From an uncultured Phascolarctobacterium sp. (GTDB taxonomy: Bacteria > Bacillota > Negativicutes > Acidaminococcales > Acidaminococcaceae): a stretch of 60,308 bases of DNA. Shown here piece by piece: positions 45,318-54,332 of this stretch; position 1 is the stretch's first letter, and each line of letters opens with the position of its first letter. Location of the stretch: NCBI GenBank assembly GCA_947629685.1, contig CANREP010000010.1, positions 1-60,308 on the forward strand. The letters are read 5' to 3'. A program made the position numbers and the translations under genes. The notes under the pieces are model-generated. The model searched no databases. It worked only from the letters and a program-made list of their open reading frames with translations, and had not been told where the DNA came from.

Positions 45318-46853
45318 ATGGGTAAAATAACGATAGTCGGTTTAGGGCCTGGCGCTGCCGGCAATTTGTCGCTGGAGACCATGGAACTTTTACAAAACAG
45401 TACAAACGTAATCCTGCGCACGGCAGTGCATCCTACGGTGACGGAACTGAAAAAGCGCGGCGTGCAGTTTACCTCCTGTGATAATTTTTATGAACAGGGC
45501 AAATCTTTTGAAGAAGTATATGATAAGATAACGGCGCATGTACTGCAGGCCGCTGAACAGGGCGACGTGGTCTACGCTGTGCCGGGCAGTCCGCTGGTTG
45601 CAGAGCGAACGGTCGTGCTGCTGCGCAGGCGCGGCAGAGGGCAGGGCGTGGAAGTATGTATCAAACCGGCTATGAGCTTTTTGGATTTGGCATATGTGGA
45701 GCTGGGTATCGACCCAATTGCCGGGCTGCGTATTATTGACGCGCAGGATTTTGGCGCAGTGGCGGAAGCTGGCAATTATCCGCTGATGATTACTCAGGTT
45801 TACAGCAAACTGGTTGCGTCCGATTTAAAATTGGGACTTATGGAAACGCTGGAAGATGATTATGAAATATACTTCCTGCGCAATCTGGGACTGCCGGACG
45901 AAGAGTGCCGCCGGATAAAGTTGTATGAGCTCGACAGGCAGCAGCACATTGACCACCTGACGAGCGTCTTCGTACCGCCGCTTTTGGCAGCGGAGGAAAA
46001 CATGCTGCCGCAGCAGGAGCAGGCGGAAAACGTCGTGATTGAAGAGCCGAGTTATGCTGATGTAGATATCCAGCCTTTGGTAGATGTGATGCGTATCTTG
46101 CGTGAGCCGGGCGGATGCCCTTGGGACAGGGAACAGACCCATACCAGTATCCGCAGCAATCTGATTGAAGAGGTATATGAATTCCTGGAAGCGGTGGATA
46201 ACGACGATGTTGCCGGTATGCGTGAGGAATTGGGAGACGTGCTGATGCAGGTTGTCTTCCATGCGCGGATGGCAGAAGAAGCAGGCCGATTTGACCTGCA
46301 GGAGGTTATCGACGAAGTAACGGATAAGCTTATCCGCCGGCATCCCCATGTTTTTGGCGACCTTGACGTAGCGGACAGCGACGAAGTGCTGAAAAACTGG
46401 GAACAGATCAAGAAAGAGGAAAAAACGGAGCGCACCCATGTTCTGGACGGGGTTGCTCAAGGACTGCCGGCATTGTTGCGCGCTTACAAGCTGCAGGGAA
46501 AAGCTGCCAAGGTAGGGTTTGACTGGGATAACAAAGAGGCCGTCTGGAATAAAGTGCTGGAGGAAACTGACGAACTGCTGGAAGCATTGCGTGCAGGCGA
46601 CAAGGAGGCGGCGGAAAGCGAATTAGGCGATTTGCTTTTTGCTGTAGTTAATTATGCGCGGCATAATAAAATTGAACCAGAAGCAGCTTTGAACGGAACG
46701 AATAACAGGTTTGCCTTTAGATTCAATTATGTAGAAGAACAGGTGAAAGCAAGCGGCCGCGGCTGGGAAGATTTTTCTCTTGCTGAACTGGATGGATTCT
46801 GGGCGGAAGCGAAAAAGCAGGAGCAGATTATCTTGCAGAAAAATAAAAAATAA
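45318..46853 (+). CDS. mazG: YabN-type MazG nucleotide pyrophosphohydrolase with N-terminal methylase-like domain
   Basis: A 511-residue two-part protein. The N-terminal half (about 1-230) is a tetrapyrrole-methylase-fold domain starting ITIVGLGPGAAGNLSLE, with GDVVYAVPGSPLVAE near 85. The C-terminal half is a tandem MazG NTP pyrophosphohydrolase with REPGGCPWDREQTH (about 262), EEVYEFLEAVDNDD and EELGDVLMQVVFHA, plus a second E-E-LGD set near 425-445. MazG removes pyrophosphate from aberrant or excess NTPs. ATG 45318 follows AGGAAAGAGGG. Gene order matches B. subtilis yabN. Confidence 0.93.
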   Translation: MGKITIVGLGPGAAGNLSLETMELLQNSTNVILRTAVHPTVTELKKRGVQFTSCDNFYEQGKSFEEVYDKITAHVLQAAEQGDVVYAVPGSPLVAERTVVLLRRRGRGQGVEVCIKPAMSFLDLAYVELGIDPIAGLRIIDAQDFGAVAEAGNYPLMITQVYSKLVASDLKLGLMETLEDDYEIYFLRNLGLPDEECRRIKLYELDRQQHIDHLTSVFVPPLLAAEENMLPQQEQAENVVIEEPSYADVDIQPLVDVMRILREPGGCPWDREQTHTSIRSNLIEEVYEFLEAVDNDDVAGMREELGDVLMQVVFHARMAEEAGRFDLQEVIDEVTDKLIRRHPHVFGDLDVADSDEVLKNWEQIKKEEKTERTHVLDGVAQGLPALLRAYKLQGKAAKVGFDWDNKEAVWNKVLEETDELLEALRAGDKEAAESELGDLLFAVVNYARHNKIEPEAALNGTNNRFAFRFNYVEEQVKASGRGWEDFSLAELDGFWAEAKKQEQIILQKNKK

Positions 46854-46895
46854 GCTGGATTTTTTCAACGACATTTGTTACAATAACACGGTAGA

Positions 46896-46924
46896 TTGAA
46901 GGAATAAAGGCTTGGACGTAGAAT
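46896..46924 (+). promoter_or_regulatory. Probable promoter of the HU gene
   Basis: TTGAAG (46896-46901), 17 bases and TAGAAT (46919-46924), leaving a leader of about 85 bases. Confidence 0.5.
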
Positions 46925-47013
46925 AATACCCATGAGCAGCGTCCTAAAGCATAGTAAGTTATGTAAATATTAACCATTATTTACTTAATTTAATAATCAA
47001 GGGGGATTTAACG

Positions 47014-47292
47014 ATGAACAAAACCGAATTAATTACTGCAGTAGCAGAAAAAACTGGCCTGACCAAAAAAGACGTTGAAAAGACTATCAATGCTTTTCTG
47101 GACACTGTAAAAGAAGAAGTTGCAGCTGACGGTAAAGTACAGCTGATCGGCTTCGGTACTTTTGAAGCTCGTGTTCGCAAAGAACGCATGGGCAAAAATC
47201 CGCGTACCGGTGAAGAAATTGTCATTGGCGCAGCTCAGGTTCCTGCTTTCAAAGCTGGTAAAGCTTTCAAAGACGTTGTTGCAAAGAAATAA
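47014..47292 (+). CDS. hup: HU family DNA-binding protein
   Basis: A 92-residue nucleoid protein with the complete HU/IHF fold: MNKTELITAVAEKTGLTKKD at the N-terminus, GFGTFEARVRKERMGKNPRTGEEI forming the DNA-bending arm, and the closing VPAFKAGKAFKDVV. AAGGGGGAT precedes the ATG. It is flanked by its own promoter and terminator, so it can be expressed strongly apart from mazG. Confidence 0.97.
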   Translation: MNKTELITAVAEKTGLTKKDVEKTINAFLDTVKEEVAADGKVQLIGFGTFEARVRKERMGKNPRTGEEIVIGAAQVPAFKAGKAFKDVVAKK

Positions 47293-47304
47293 TTTTTTTA
47301 CTGG

Positions 47305-47335
47305 ATGCCCGGCTTTTACAGCTGGGCATTTTTTA
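47305..47335 (+). terminator. Terminator after the HU gene
   Basis: ATGCCCGGC (47305-47313) and GCTGGGCAT (47321-47329, one G-U) followed by a T-run. Confidence 0.85.
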
Positions 47336-47385
47336 TCTGGGGCTGACAGGCTGGAGTCCGATGAAGCCGGAAAGGTGTGAGCAAG

Positions 47386-47709
47386 ATGGTAAGACGCAGG
47401 CAGCAGAAAAGTAAAAAACGCGTATTTAAGCTTATCTTATTGCTGGTTACAGTTATCTGTATCGGTATCTTGGCCCGGCAGGAATATCAGATCTACCAGA
47501 TCAGACAGGAAAAAGAAGCTACCAGACAGAGATTGGAACAGATTGAGCAGAACAATTCGGCGCTGGAAACAGAAAAGCAGAATCTGCATGATCCGGCTTA
47601 TATTGAAAAGCTTGCCCGTGAGGAATATAATATGGTCAAGCAAAATGAAATCCCTGTCTTTATCGTTGATAATGCCAAGGAGAAAGACAAGGAAAAAGAA
47701 AATAAATGA
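47386..47709 (+). CDS. divIC: Septum formation initiator, DivIC/FtsB-type
   Basis: A 107-residue bitopic membrane protein: a basic N-terminus, one membrane helix (about residues 15-32) and an extracytoplasmic coiled coil (RQEKEATRQRLEQIEQNNSA) ending in the DPAYIEKLAREEYNMVK motif typical of DivIC/FtsB. It is part of the divisome with FtsL-type partners. ATG 47386 has AAAGG at ten bases; a GTG nine bases earlier overlaps that site. Position between HU and the S1 gene matches B. subtilis divIC. Confidence 0.88.
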   Translation: MVRRRQQKSKKRVFKLILLLVTVICIGILARQEYQIYQIRQEKEATRQRLEQIEQNNSALETEKQNLHDPAYIEKLAREEYNMVKQNEIPVFIVDNAKEKDKEKENK

Positions 47710-47714
47710 TGGAT

Positions 47715-47746
47715 AAAACAGCTTAACTTGTTTAGGCTGTTTTTTG
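47715..47746 (+). terminator. Probable terminator after divIC
   Basis: AAAACAGC and GCTGTTTT form an imperfect stem with the inner TTAA/TTTA part, followed by a T-run. Confidence 0.65.
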
Positions 47747-47813
47747 TTTTGGGGCAGTTTTTGTATCTTAGGGCAGAAAGAGAAAATATCCTTGCGCTAT
47801 TTTGAACATTATG

Positions 47814-47843
47814 TTGACACTGTGTTTTTGCTAAGAGTATAAT
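47814..47843 (+). promoter_or_regulatory. Promoter of the S1-domain gene
   Basis: TTGACA (47814-47819), 18 bases and TATAAT (47838-47843). Confidence 0.8.
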
Positions 47844-47883
47844 AATCAAGTATAAAGATTTTTTAAGGGGAATTTTTTTCTCG

Positions 47884-48333
47884 ATGTCACTTGAAGTAGG
47901 TGCTATTTTAGAGGGTGAAGTTACAGGTATCACCAATTTTGGCGCGTTTGTGCAGCTGCCGGAAGGCAAAGTGGGCCTTATCCACATTTCCGAAGTGTCC
48001 AATGTCTATGTTAAAGATGTGCATGACTTTCTGAAAGAACATGACAAAGTAAAAGTAAAGGTTTTATCTATCGACGAACGCGGCAAAATCGGACTGTCTA
48101 TCAAGCAGCTTACTCCGCCGCCTGCCGCACCGCAGCCTAAACCGCAGCGTCCGCAGGCAGAAAACAGAGAACGCCGCGGAGGTATGCGTCAGCAGAGTGC
48201 GAGACCTGTGCCGACTCTTTCTTTTGAAGATAAATTGTCAAAATTCCTGAAAGACAGCGATGACCGTATGCTGGATTTAAAACGCAATACTGAATCAAAA
48301 CGCGGTGGCCGCGGTGCCAGACGCGAAAGATAA
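47884..48333 (+). CDS. S1 RNA-binding domain protein (YabR-like)
   Basis: A 149-residue protein with one N-terminal S1 domain (about 1-72: GAILEGEVTGITNFGAFVQL, GLIHISEVSNVYVKDVHDFL, VLSIDERGKIGLSIKQ) followed by a low-complexity Pro/Gln/Arg linker and a short basic tail rich in Arg/Gly. Comparable YabR-type proteins sit at this place in other Firmicutes; some related S1 proteins bind ribosomes or mRNA. The Arg/Gly tail suggests RNA contact. Confidence 0.85.
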   Translation: MSLEVGAILEGEVTGITNFGAFVQLPEGKVGLIHISEVSNVYVKDVHDFLKEHDKVKVKVLSIDERGKIGLSIKQLTPPPAAPQPKPQRPQAENRERRGGMRQQSARPVPTLSFEDKLSKFLKDSDDRMLDLKRNTESKRGGRGARRER

Positions 48334-48342
48334 TAGTGAAGA

Positions 48343-48373
48343 GGGGCGCTCTTATAGGGTGCCCTTTATTTTA
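48343..48373 (+). terminator. Possible weak terminator between the S1 gene and tilS
   Basis: GGGCGC (48344-48349) and GTGCCC (48359-48364) form a short stem with one G-U, followed by TTTATTTT. Confidence 0.5.
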
Positions 48374-48387
48374 CATAGGAGAGACCT

Positions 48388-49782
48388 ATGGAAGGGCAGC
48401 GTATTATAAATAAAGTTGAACAGGCACTGAAGAGGGTTTTGCCCGCCGGCAGTACCGTGGTGGCTGCTGTCAGCGGCGGCGCTGATTCCATGGCGCTGGC
48501 GGAAGGGTTATACCATTGTGCGCAGGAAGGACGCTGCCGGGTGCAGGTAATGCACGTAGAGCATGGGTTGCGCGGCGAGGAAGCGCTGCGGGATGCAGAG
48601 CTGGTGGAACGGTTCTGCAGGGGCAAAGGACTGCCGTTTACCTGTCACCATGTGGATGTGCGGGACTACAGCAGGCAGTACGGCATTTCGATAGAGAGCG
48701 CGGCCAGAAAACTGCGTTATCAGGCTTTGGAGCAGGAAGTACGTAGGGTTGGCGCAGCTTGGATAGTTACTGCCCATCACAGCGACGATCAGGCAGAAAC
48801 CATCCTTTTGAAACTGCTGCGTGGAGCCGGCGCTGCTGGGTTGAGCGGCATGTCGGTGCGTAATGGACGCGTACTGCGGCCTTTCCTGCAGCTGGAGAGA
48901 AAAGAGCTGGAGGCGTATTGCCGGCTGCGGCAGGTAAGCTACTGCCATGACAGCAGCAATGACGATGTGTATTATACCCGCAACAAGGTAAGATTGCAGC
49001 TTTTACCATATTTAGAGCAGCATTTTAATCCTGCGGTGAAAAAGGCCTTGGTACAGACGGCGCAGCTTTTGCAGGAAGACGAGGCTTTTTTGTCGTCAGT
49101 GGCAGAACGGGAATTTGCGGACAGGACTTCTTGGCGGCAGGATACGTTGCTGCTGGATACTCGTGACTGGATGCAGATGGCGACGTCTGTACGGACACGT
49201 CTGCTGCGCAGGGTATATTTTGCCGTTGGCGGGACAGAACTTGGCTACAGACATACCTTGGCGTTAGACAGGCTGTGCCTGAATAATAAGAGCGGACAGC
49301 GTCTGCAGCTGCCCCAGCGTCTGCAGGCCGTATATGCATACGGCAAACTGTTCCTTTCCGATCGGCCGACGGAAGAGCCGGGAACGACAATGCAGGAGAC
49401 AGTGCAGCTGCCGTTACAGGACGGCGCAGCTGCCGAAATACAGGGCTGCAGGCTGCTTGTGCGGCTGCGTTCTGAAAGGCCTGTACGGAAAGGTAATAAT
49501 ATAATCTATCCGGCAGCGCTGCTGGACGGGTGCCTGACTGTGCGCTGCAGGCAGAACGGCGACCGTTTTTATCCTTTCGGCGGCAGCGGCGGTAAAAAGC
49601 TGAAGGATTATTTTATTGACAGGAAGATTCCCCGGGAACAGCGTGACAGTAAACTGCTGGTATGCTGCGGAGACAGGATAATCGGTATTTTTGGTGTGGC
49701 AAACGCCGCCTGGGAGCCGGGAGAATATGATTTATGGCTGGATATAGTATTGACTGAAAAGGAGCAGAACAATGAACAATGA
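48388..49782 (+). CDS. tilS: tRNA(Ile)-lysidine synthase
   Basis: A 464-residue N-type ATP pyrophosphatase that converts C34 of the tRNA-Ile CAU anticodon to lysidine so that it reads AUA. The PP-loop reads AAVSGGADSMALAEGL (about residue 28). The conserved ARKLRYQALEQ and TAHHSDDQAETILLKLLRGAG segments (about 112-155) follow. The C-terminal domain, with GDRFYPFGGSGGKKLKDYFIDRKIPRE (about 391-417), is complete. Overlaps hpt by 11 bases. Confidence 0.95.
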   Translation: MEGQRIINKVEQALKRVLPAGSTVVAAVSGGADSMALAEGLYHCAQEGRCRVQVMHVEHGLRGEEALRDAELVERFCRGKGLPFTCHHVDVRDYSRQYGISIESAARKLRYQALEQEVRRVGAAWIVTAHHSDDQAETILLKLLRGAGAAGLSGMSVRNGRVLRPFLQLERKELEAYCRLRQVSYCHDSSNDDVYYTRNKVRLQLLPYLEQHFNPAVKKALVQTAQLLQEDEAFLSSVAEREFADRTSWRQDTLLLDTRDWMQMATSVRTRLLRRVYFAVGGTELGYRHTLALDRLCLNNKSGQRLQLPQRLQAVYAYGKLFLSDRPTEEPGTTMQETVQLPLQDGAAAEIQGCRLLVRLRSERPVRKGNNIIYPAALLDGCLTVRCRQNGDRFYPFGGSGGKKLKDYFIDRKIPREQRDSKLLVCCGDRIIGIFGVANAAWEPGEYDLWLDIVLTEKEQNNEQ

Positions 49783-50314
49783 TATTAAACAAATTTTACT
49801 TACAAAAGAGCAGATAGATGCGCGCGTCAGCGAGATGGGCAAGCAGATCAGCGAAGACTATAAGGACAAGGATATCGTGGTAATCATCCTGCTCAAAGGA
49901 GCTGCCTGGTTTGCTACCGATCTTACCAGAGCTATCGACATTCCGCTGCGGGTAGATTTTATGGTGGCATCTTCTTATGGCGACGGTACTTCTACCAGCG
50001 GCAGCGTCAAGGTAAGACTGGATATCAGCGAAAATATTACAGGCAAGCATGTGCTTTTGATTGACGATATTATCGACAGCGGCGTTACCTTTGCGGCTAT
50101 CAGCAATATGCTGAAAGTACAGAAACCGGCTTCTTTAAAGACTGTTGCTCTGTGTGACAAGTCCGAGCGCAGAATCAATGGGCTGGAGGCCGACTATGTA
50201 GGCTTCAAGATTCCTGATGAGTTTGTAGTAGGTTATGGCCTTGATTATGCCGGGGACTACCGTAATCTTCCTTATATCGGTATCCTGAAGTCCTCTGTTT
50301 ATGCGCGTATCTGA
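49772..50314 (+). CDS. hpt: Hypoxanthine phosphoribosyltransferase
   Basis: A 180-residue purine salvage enzyme. The PRPP-binding motif is VLLIDDIIDSGVTF (about residues 92-105), and IILLKGAAWFATDL near 32 holds the PPi loop. The tilS-hpt-ftsH order is conserved across Firmicutes. The start overlaps the tilS end, with AAAAGGAGC as ribosome site. Confidence 0.95.
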   Translation: MNNDIKQILLTKEQIDARVSEMGKQISEDYKDKDIVVIILLKGAAWFATDLTRAIDIPLRVDFMVASSYGDGTSTSGSVKVRLDISENITGKHVLLIDDIIDSGVTFAAISNMLKVQKPASLKTVALCDKSERRINGLEADYVGFKIPDEFVVGYGLDYAGDYRNLPYIGILKSSVYARI

Positions 50315-50324
50315 TAAATAAAAG

Positions 50325-50353
50325 TTGTTTAATCAAGTAGAGTATACTATAAT
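50325..50353 (+). promoter_or_regulatory. Promoter of ftsH
   Basis: TTGTTT (50325-50330), 17 bases and TATAAT (50348-50353). Confidence 0.65.
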
Positions 50354-50390
50354 AAAATAGTGTGAATTTTAGTAGAAGGAGGATGCGTAC

Positions 50391-52316
50391 TTGAATAAAT
50401 TTTTTAAGAACGTAACTTTTTATCTGCTGATTATTATCGTTATGATCTGGATGTTTGATTATTATTCCGGCGGTACTGAGAAAAAAGATGATATGAGCTA
50501 CACCAGCTTTTTACAGCATGTACAGCAGGATGATGTAAAACAGGTAACTATTGTTGATAATATTATCAGCGGTAAATTAAAGAACGGACAGGATTTTTCT
50601 ACTGTGGTGCCCGATGATGACACCCTGATTTCCAAACTGGAAGCCAAGAATGTGGAAATCAGAGCCGAGCTGCCACCGCAGCCGCCCTGGTGGACGGGAA
50701 TTTTAAGTTCGCTGCTGCCCATGCTTTTAATCGTGGGATTGTGGTTCCTGCTGATGAATCAGAGCAACGGAGGCGGCGGCCGGGTGATGAACTTCGGCAA
50801 GAGCCGTGCCCGTCGTTATGACGAAGATAAGGTTAAGGTTACTTTCAAGGATGTAGCAGGTGCTGACGAAGCTAAGCAGGAGCTGGAAGAGGTTGTAGAA
50901 TTTCTTAAGCATCCCCAGAAATACAATGAACTGGGCGCGAAAATCCCTAAGGGCGTATTGCTGTACGGACCTCCCGGTACGGGCAAGACTTTGCTGGCGA
51001 AAGCTGTTGCCGGTGAGGCTGGAGTGCCGTTTTTCAGTATTTCCGGCTCTGACTTTGTGGAAATGTTTGTCGGCGTAGGCGCTTCCCGTGTACGCGACCT
51101 GTTTGAGCAGGCGAAGAAGAGCGCTCCCTGTATAGTGTTTATCGATGAAATCGACGCTGTCGGCCGTCAGCGCGGCGCAGGACTTGGCGGCGGACATGAT
51201 GAACGTGAGCAGACTCTGAACCAGCTCTTAGTTGAAATGGATGGTTTCGGTGCTAACGAAGGCATCATCATGATTGCGGCAACCAACCGTCCCGATATCC
51301 TCGACCCGGCACTTTTGCGTCCGGGACGTTTTGACCGTCAGATCGTAGTAGACCGTCCCGACATCAAAGGCCGTCAGGAAATCCTGAAGGTGCATGTCAA
51401 AGGCAAACCTATCGGTCAGGATGTAGAGCTCAATGTTATTGCGCAGCGGACACCTGGCTTTACCGGCGCTGATTTAAGCAATCTGGTCAATGAAGCAGCG
51501 CTGATGACTGCCCGCAAAAACAAAAAGGTCATCAATATGCCGGAAATGGAAGAAGCTGCTGAACGTGTTATCATGGGGCCGGAACGTAAGAGCCGCGTCA
51601 TCAGCGATAAGGAAAAACGTCTTACCGCTTATCATGAAGGCGGCCATACCGTAGTTGGTATGCTGCTGGATAATACTGATCCCGTACATAAGGTAACAAT
51701 CATCCCGCGCGGTCGTGCAGGCGGTTATACCTTGAGCCTGCCTAAGGAAGACAGATATTATGCTACCCGCAGCGAGATGCTGGATGAACTGAAAGTGCTG
51801 CTGGGAGGACGCGTGGCAGAAGCGCTGGTCTTGAAAGAGATCTCCAGCGGCGCAAGCAACGATTTACAGCGTGCTACTACTTTGGCACGGCAGATGATCT
51901 GCGAATACGGGATGAGCGAAAATATCGGCCCGGTGACTTTCGGCCATCGTCAGGATCAGGTATTCCTTGGCCGGGATATTGCCCGTGATAAGGATTACAG
52001 CGAAGAAGTTGCAGCAGAGATTGACAAAGAAGTACGTTCTTTCATCGAAGACGCTTATACGGCAACTGAAAAGCTGTTATCTGAGAATATCGACAAGCTG
52101 CATGTCATTGCTGAAGCGCTTATTGAGCGCGAAACCCTGGAGGCTGAAGAAATCAGAGAACTGATTAAATACGGCCATATCCTTTCTGCGGAAGAGAAAG
52201 CAGAGCTGGGTATCAAGGAGCCTTCTAAAGAGGCTGTCGTACAGGAAAAAACTGCTGTGCAGGAAATTGCTGCCCAGGATACGGTCAGCGCTCCGGCAGA
52301 TGCCGCTGATAAATAA
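50391..52316 (+). CDS. ftsH: ATP-dependent zinc metalloprotease FtsH
   Basis: A 641-residue membrane AAA+ protease for quality control of membrane and regulatory proteins. Two N-terminal helices (about 4-24 and 104-123) flank an extracytoplasmic loop. Walker A GPPGTGKT is at about 195, Walker B IVFIDEID at about 250, the SRH arginines near 300-315, and the zinc site HEGGH at about 419 with the distal Asp in [10 protein letters not shown]. It starts with TTG: AGAAGGAGGA stands six bases upstream, and the nearby ATG at 50384 is out of frame and soon stopped. The C-terminal tail is an Ala/Val/Glu-rich low-complexity stretch. Confidence 0.97.
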   Translation: MNKFFKNVTFYLLIIIVMIWMFDYYSGGTEKKDDMSYTSFLQHVQQDDVKQVTIVDNIISGKLKNGQDFSTVVPDDDTLISKLEAKNVEIRAELPPQPPWWTGILSSLLPMLLIVGLWFLLMNQSNGGGGRVMNFGKSRARRYDEDKVKVTFKDVAGADEAKQELEEVVEFLKHPQKYNELGAKIPKGVLLYGPPGTGKTLLAKAVAGEAGVPFFSISGSDFVEMFVGVGASRVRDLFEQAKKSAPCIVFIDEIDAVGRQRGAGLGGGHDEREQTLNQLLVEMDGFGANEGIIMIAATNRPDILDPALLRPGRFDRQIVVDRPDIKGRQEILKVHVKGKPIGQDVELNVIAQRTPGFTGADLSNLVNEAALMTARKNKKVINMPEMEEAAERVIMGPERKSRVISDKEKRLTAYHEGGHTVVGMLLDNTDPVHKVTIIPRGRAGGYTLSLPKEDRYYATRSEMLDELKVLLGGRVAEALVLKEISSGASNDLQRATTLARQMICEYGMSENIGPVTFGHRQDQVFLGRDIARDKDYSEEVAAEIDKEVRSFIEDAYTATEKLLSENIDKLHVIAEALIERETLEAEEIRELIKYGHILSAEEKAELGIKEPSKEAVVQEKTAVQEIAAQDTVSAPADAADK

Positions 52317-52324
52317 AACTGGTA

Positions 52325-52356
52325 ACGCACCCCGAGAGGGGTGCGTTTATTTTTTC
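52325..52356 (+). terminator. Terminator after ftsH
   Basis: ACGCACCCC, loop GAGA and GGGGTGCGT, then a T-rich tail. Confidence 0.9.
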
Positions 52357-52412
52357 TTGACTTTTGGTTAACCGGGTGATAACCTTTGCTTATGATAATG
52401 GAGGGAATAGCT

Positions 52413-53411
52413 ATGCGCAAACGTATTTTGGAGCTTTTACGTGCCAGTGGGGCTGAACCGGTTTCGGGAGAGGAAATTTCCCGGCAGCTGGAAGTATCCA
52501 GGACGGCGATATGGAAGCATATCCAGACCTTGAAAAATGAAGGTTATGAAATAGAATCAGTACCAAAGAAAGGTTATATCCTGCGGGAAGCGCCGGATAA
52601 ACTCTTTCCCCAGGAGATAACTTCCCGGCTGAAAACAAAATGGCTGGGACACAGCATCTGTTATCAGGACAGTGTGGATTCCACTAATAACGTGGCCAAA
52701 GCCATCGCCAACGGCGGCTGCGAAAACGGACTGATGGTAGTCGCTGAAGAACAGTGCTCCGGTAAAGGCCGTCTGTCCCGCGGCTGGATTTCTCCTTATG
52801 CTAAAGGTATCTGGTTTTCCGTAGTGCTGAAGCCGCCGTTTTTGCCGCAGGAAGCGTCAAAATGCACTTTGCTGGCCGCTGTATCCGTAGTTAAGACCAT
52901 CAATAAACTGAAAGGCGTGCAGGCAGCTATCAAATGGCCTAATGACGTCCTGCTTAACGGCCGTAAGCTGGTGGGCATCCTGACCGAGATGAATGCAGAG
53001 TTTGGGCATATCAATTATGTGGTAATCGGTACGGGCGTCAATACTAACGGACAGAAAGAGGATTATCCTGAAGAGGTACGCGACCTGGCAGTATCGGTAG
53101 CGGACGTGGCTCAGGAACCGTTTACCAGGGTGGAACTGCTGGTAGATATCCTGAAGAATATGGAAGATTTGTATGAAGATGTGCTGGAGCACGGTTTTGC
53201 GCCGGTATTGGATGAATGGCGCAAATATTCCTGTACTTTGGGCCAGGAGGTAAAGGTTATCGCTCCCGATGAGACTTATTTCGGCAAGGCGCTGGATATT
53301 GATGAAGAAGGACTTTTAATAGTGCAGCGTGAGGATGGCCGTATTGATAAGGTGGTAGCCGGAGATGTATCTATCCGTCCGGCAGCGGCCAAAAACGGCG
53401 CTTATCAATAA
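52413..53411 (+). CDS. birA: Biotin--protein ligase with repressor domain
   Basis: A 332-residue bifunctional BirA. The N-terminal winged helix (about 1-65: GEEISRQLEVSRTAIWKHIQTLKNEGYEI) can bind a biotin operator. The ligase core has the DSTNN substrate loop (about 90), the biotinyl-AMP loop EEQCSGKGRLSRGW (about 117-130) and KWPNDVLLNGRKLVGIL (about 179). A C-terminal SH3-like domain follows. ATG 52413 has GGAGGGA upstream. It charges biotin carboxylases/decarboxylases; no biotin synthesis gene lies nearby. Confidence 0.94.
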   Translation: MRKRILELLRASGAEPVSGEEISRQLEVSRTAIWKHIQTLKNEGYEIESVPKKGYILREAPDKLFPQEITSRLKTKWLGHSICYQDSVDSTNNVAKAIANGGCENGLMVVAEEQCSGKGRLSRGWISPYAKGIWFSVVLKPPFLPQEASKCTLLAAVSVVKTINKLKGVQAAIKWPNDVLLNGRKLVGILTEMNAEFGHINYVVIGTGVNTNGQKEDYPEEVRDLAVSVADVAQEPFTRVELLVDILKNMEDLYEDVLEHGFAPVLDEWRKYSCTLGQEVKVIAPDETYFGKALDIDEEGLLIVQREDGRIDKVVAGDVSIRPAAAKNGAYQ

Positions 53412-53415
53412 ATTG

Positions 53416-53444
53416 TTGCAATATAGACCTGTTTTGCGTATAAT
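53416..53444 (+). promoter_or_regulatory. Promoter of coaX
   Basis: TTGCAA (53416-53421), 17 bases and TATAAT (53439-53444). Confidence 0.75.
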
Positions 53445-53501
53445 AGTAAAGGTTTTTTAGAAAAAATACGGAGCAGCTTTGCTGTCCAAGGAGGATCATA
53501 A

Positions 53502-54278
53502 ATGTTATTGGTAATAGATGTAGGCAATACCAATATTGTGGCAGGTGTATTCGAGAACAAGGAACTGAAGATGCATTGGCGTTTTTCTACCGACCGTTCC
53601 AAGACTGCCGATGAATATGGTATTTTGCTGCGCAGTATGTTTGATTACAGCGATGTGCCTATGCACGAAGTAACATCTATCATTATGTCCAGCGTAGTGC
53701 CGCCGGTACTTATCCCGTTGTGCCATATGTGTGAAAGATATTTCGGCATCAAGCCGATGGTTGTAGGCCCCGGCATCAAGAACGGCATCATGTTGCGTTA
53801 TGATAATCCCAAGGAAGTCGGCGCTGACCGCATTGTCAATGCAGTGGCTGCGTTTGACAAATACAGCAGGCTGAACCGTCCCATGATCATCGTTGATTTT
53901 GGTACAGCGACTACTTTCTGCGCCCTGTTGCCTAACGGCGAATATCTGGGCGGCGCTATTGCTCCCGGTATCGGTATTTCTACCGAGGCGCTGTTCCAGC
54001 GGACGGCTAAACTGCCGCGTATCGAGCTGATTAAACCTAAGACGGTTATCTGCCGCAATACGGTCAATTCCATGCAGGCAGGCGTTCTGTACGGCTTTGT
54101 AGGACAGATGGAAGGCATCATCAGCCATATGAAGACCGAGCTGGGCGGCGACGCTTATGTTATCGCTACCGGCGGTTTTGCCAACACTATGGCGGCAGAA
54201 TCCCACGCTATTGATGTAGTAGAACCTTTCCTTACGCTGGACGGTCTGCGTATCCTGTACGAAAAGAATGCAAAATAA
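53502..54278 (+). CDS. coaX: Type III pantothenate kinase
   Basis: A 258-residue enzyme for the first step of coenzyme A synthesis. It has the ASKHA fold with the phosphate loop DVGNTNIVAGVF at the N-terminus, GADRIVNAVAA (about 108) and VDFGTATTFCALLPNGEYLGGAIAPGI (about 130-155). This type is insensitive to CoA feedback and uses a monovalent cation. CAAGGAGGAT precedes the ATG. The ftsH-birA-coaX neighbourhood is common in Firmicutes. Confidence 0.95.
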   Translation: MLLVIDVGNTNIVAGVFENKELKMHWRFSTDRSKTADEYGILLRSMFDYSDVPMHEVTSIIMSSVVPPVLIPLCHMCERYFGIKPMVVGPGIKNGIMLRYDNPKEVGADRIVNAVAAFDKYSRLNRPMIIVDFGTATTFCALLPNGEYLGGAIAPGIGISTEALFQRTAKLPRIELIKPKTVICRNTVNSMQAGVLYGFVGQMEGIISHMKTELGGDAYVIATGGFANTMAAESHAIDVVEPFLTLDGLRILYEKNAK

Positions 54279-54289
54279 ATTGACACTGT

Positions 54290-54318
54290 CAGCCCGCTTC
54301 GGCGGGCTGTATTTGTCT
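54290..54318 (+). terminator. Terminator after coaX
   Basis: CAGCCCGC, tetraloop TTCG, GCGGGCTG (54290-54309) with a short T-rich tail. Confidence 0.8.
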
Positions 54319-54332
54319 GTGAAAGGGAAATA

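Noticed and set aside
50384-50395. ATG at 50384 as the ftsH start
   Set aside because: It is out of frame with FtsH and meets a stop after three codons; the TTG at 50391 with AGAAGGAGGA upstream is the supported start.
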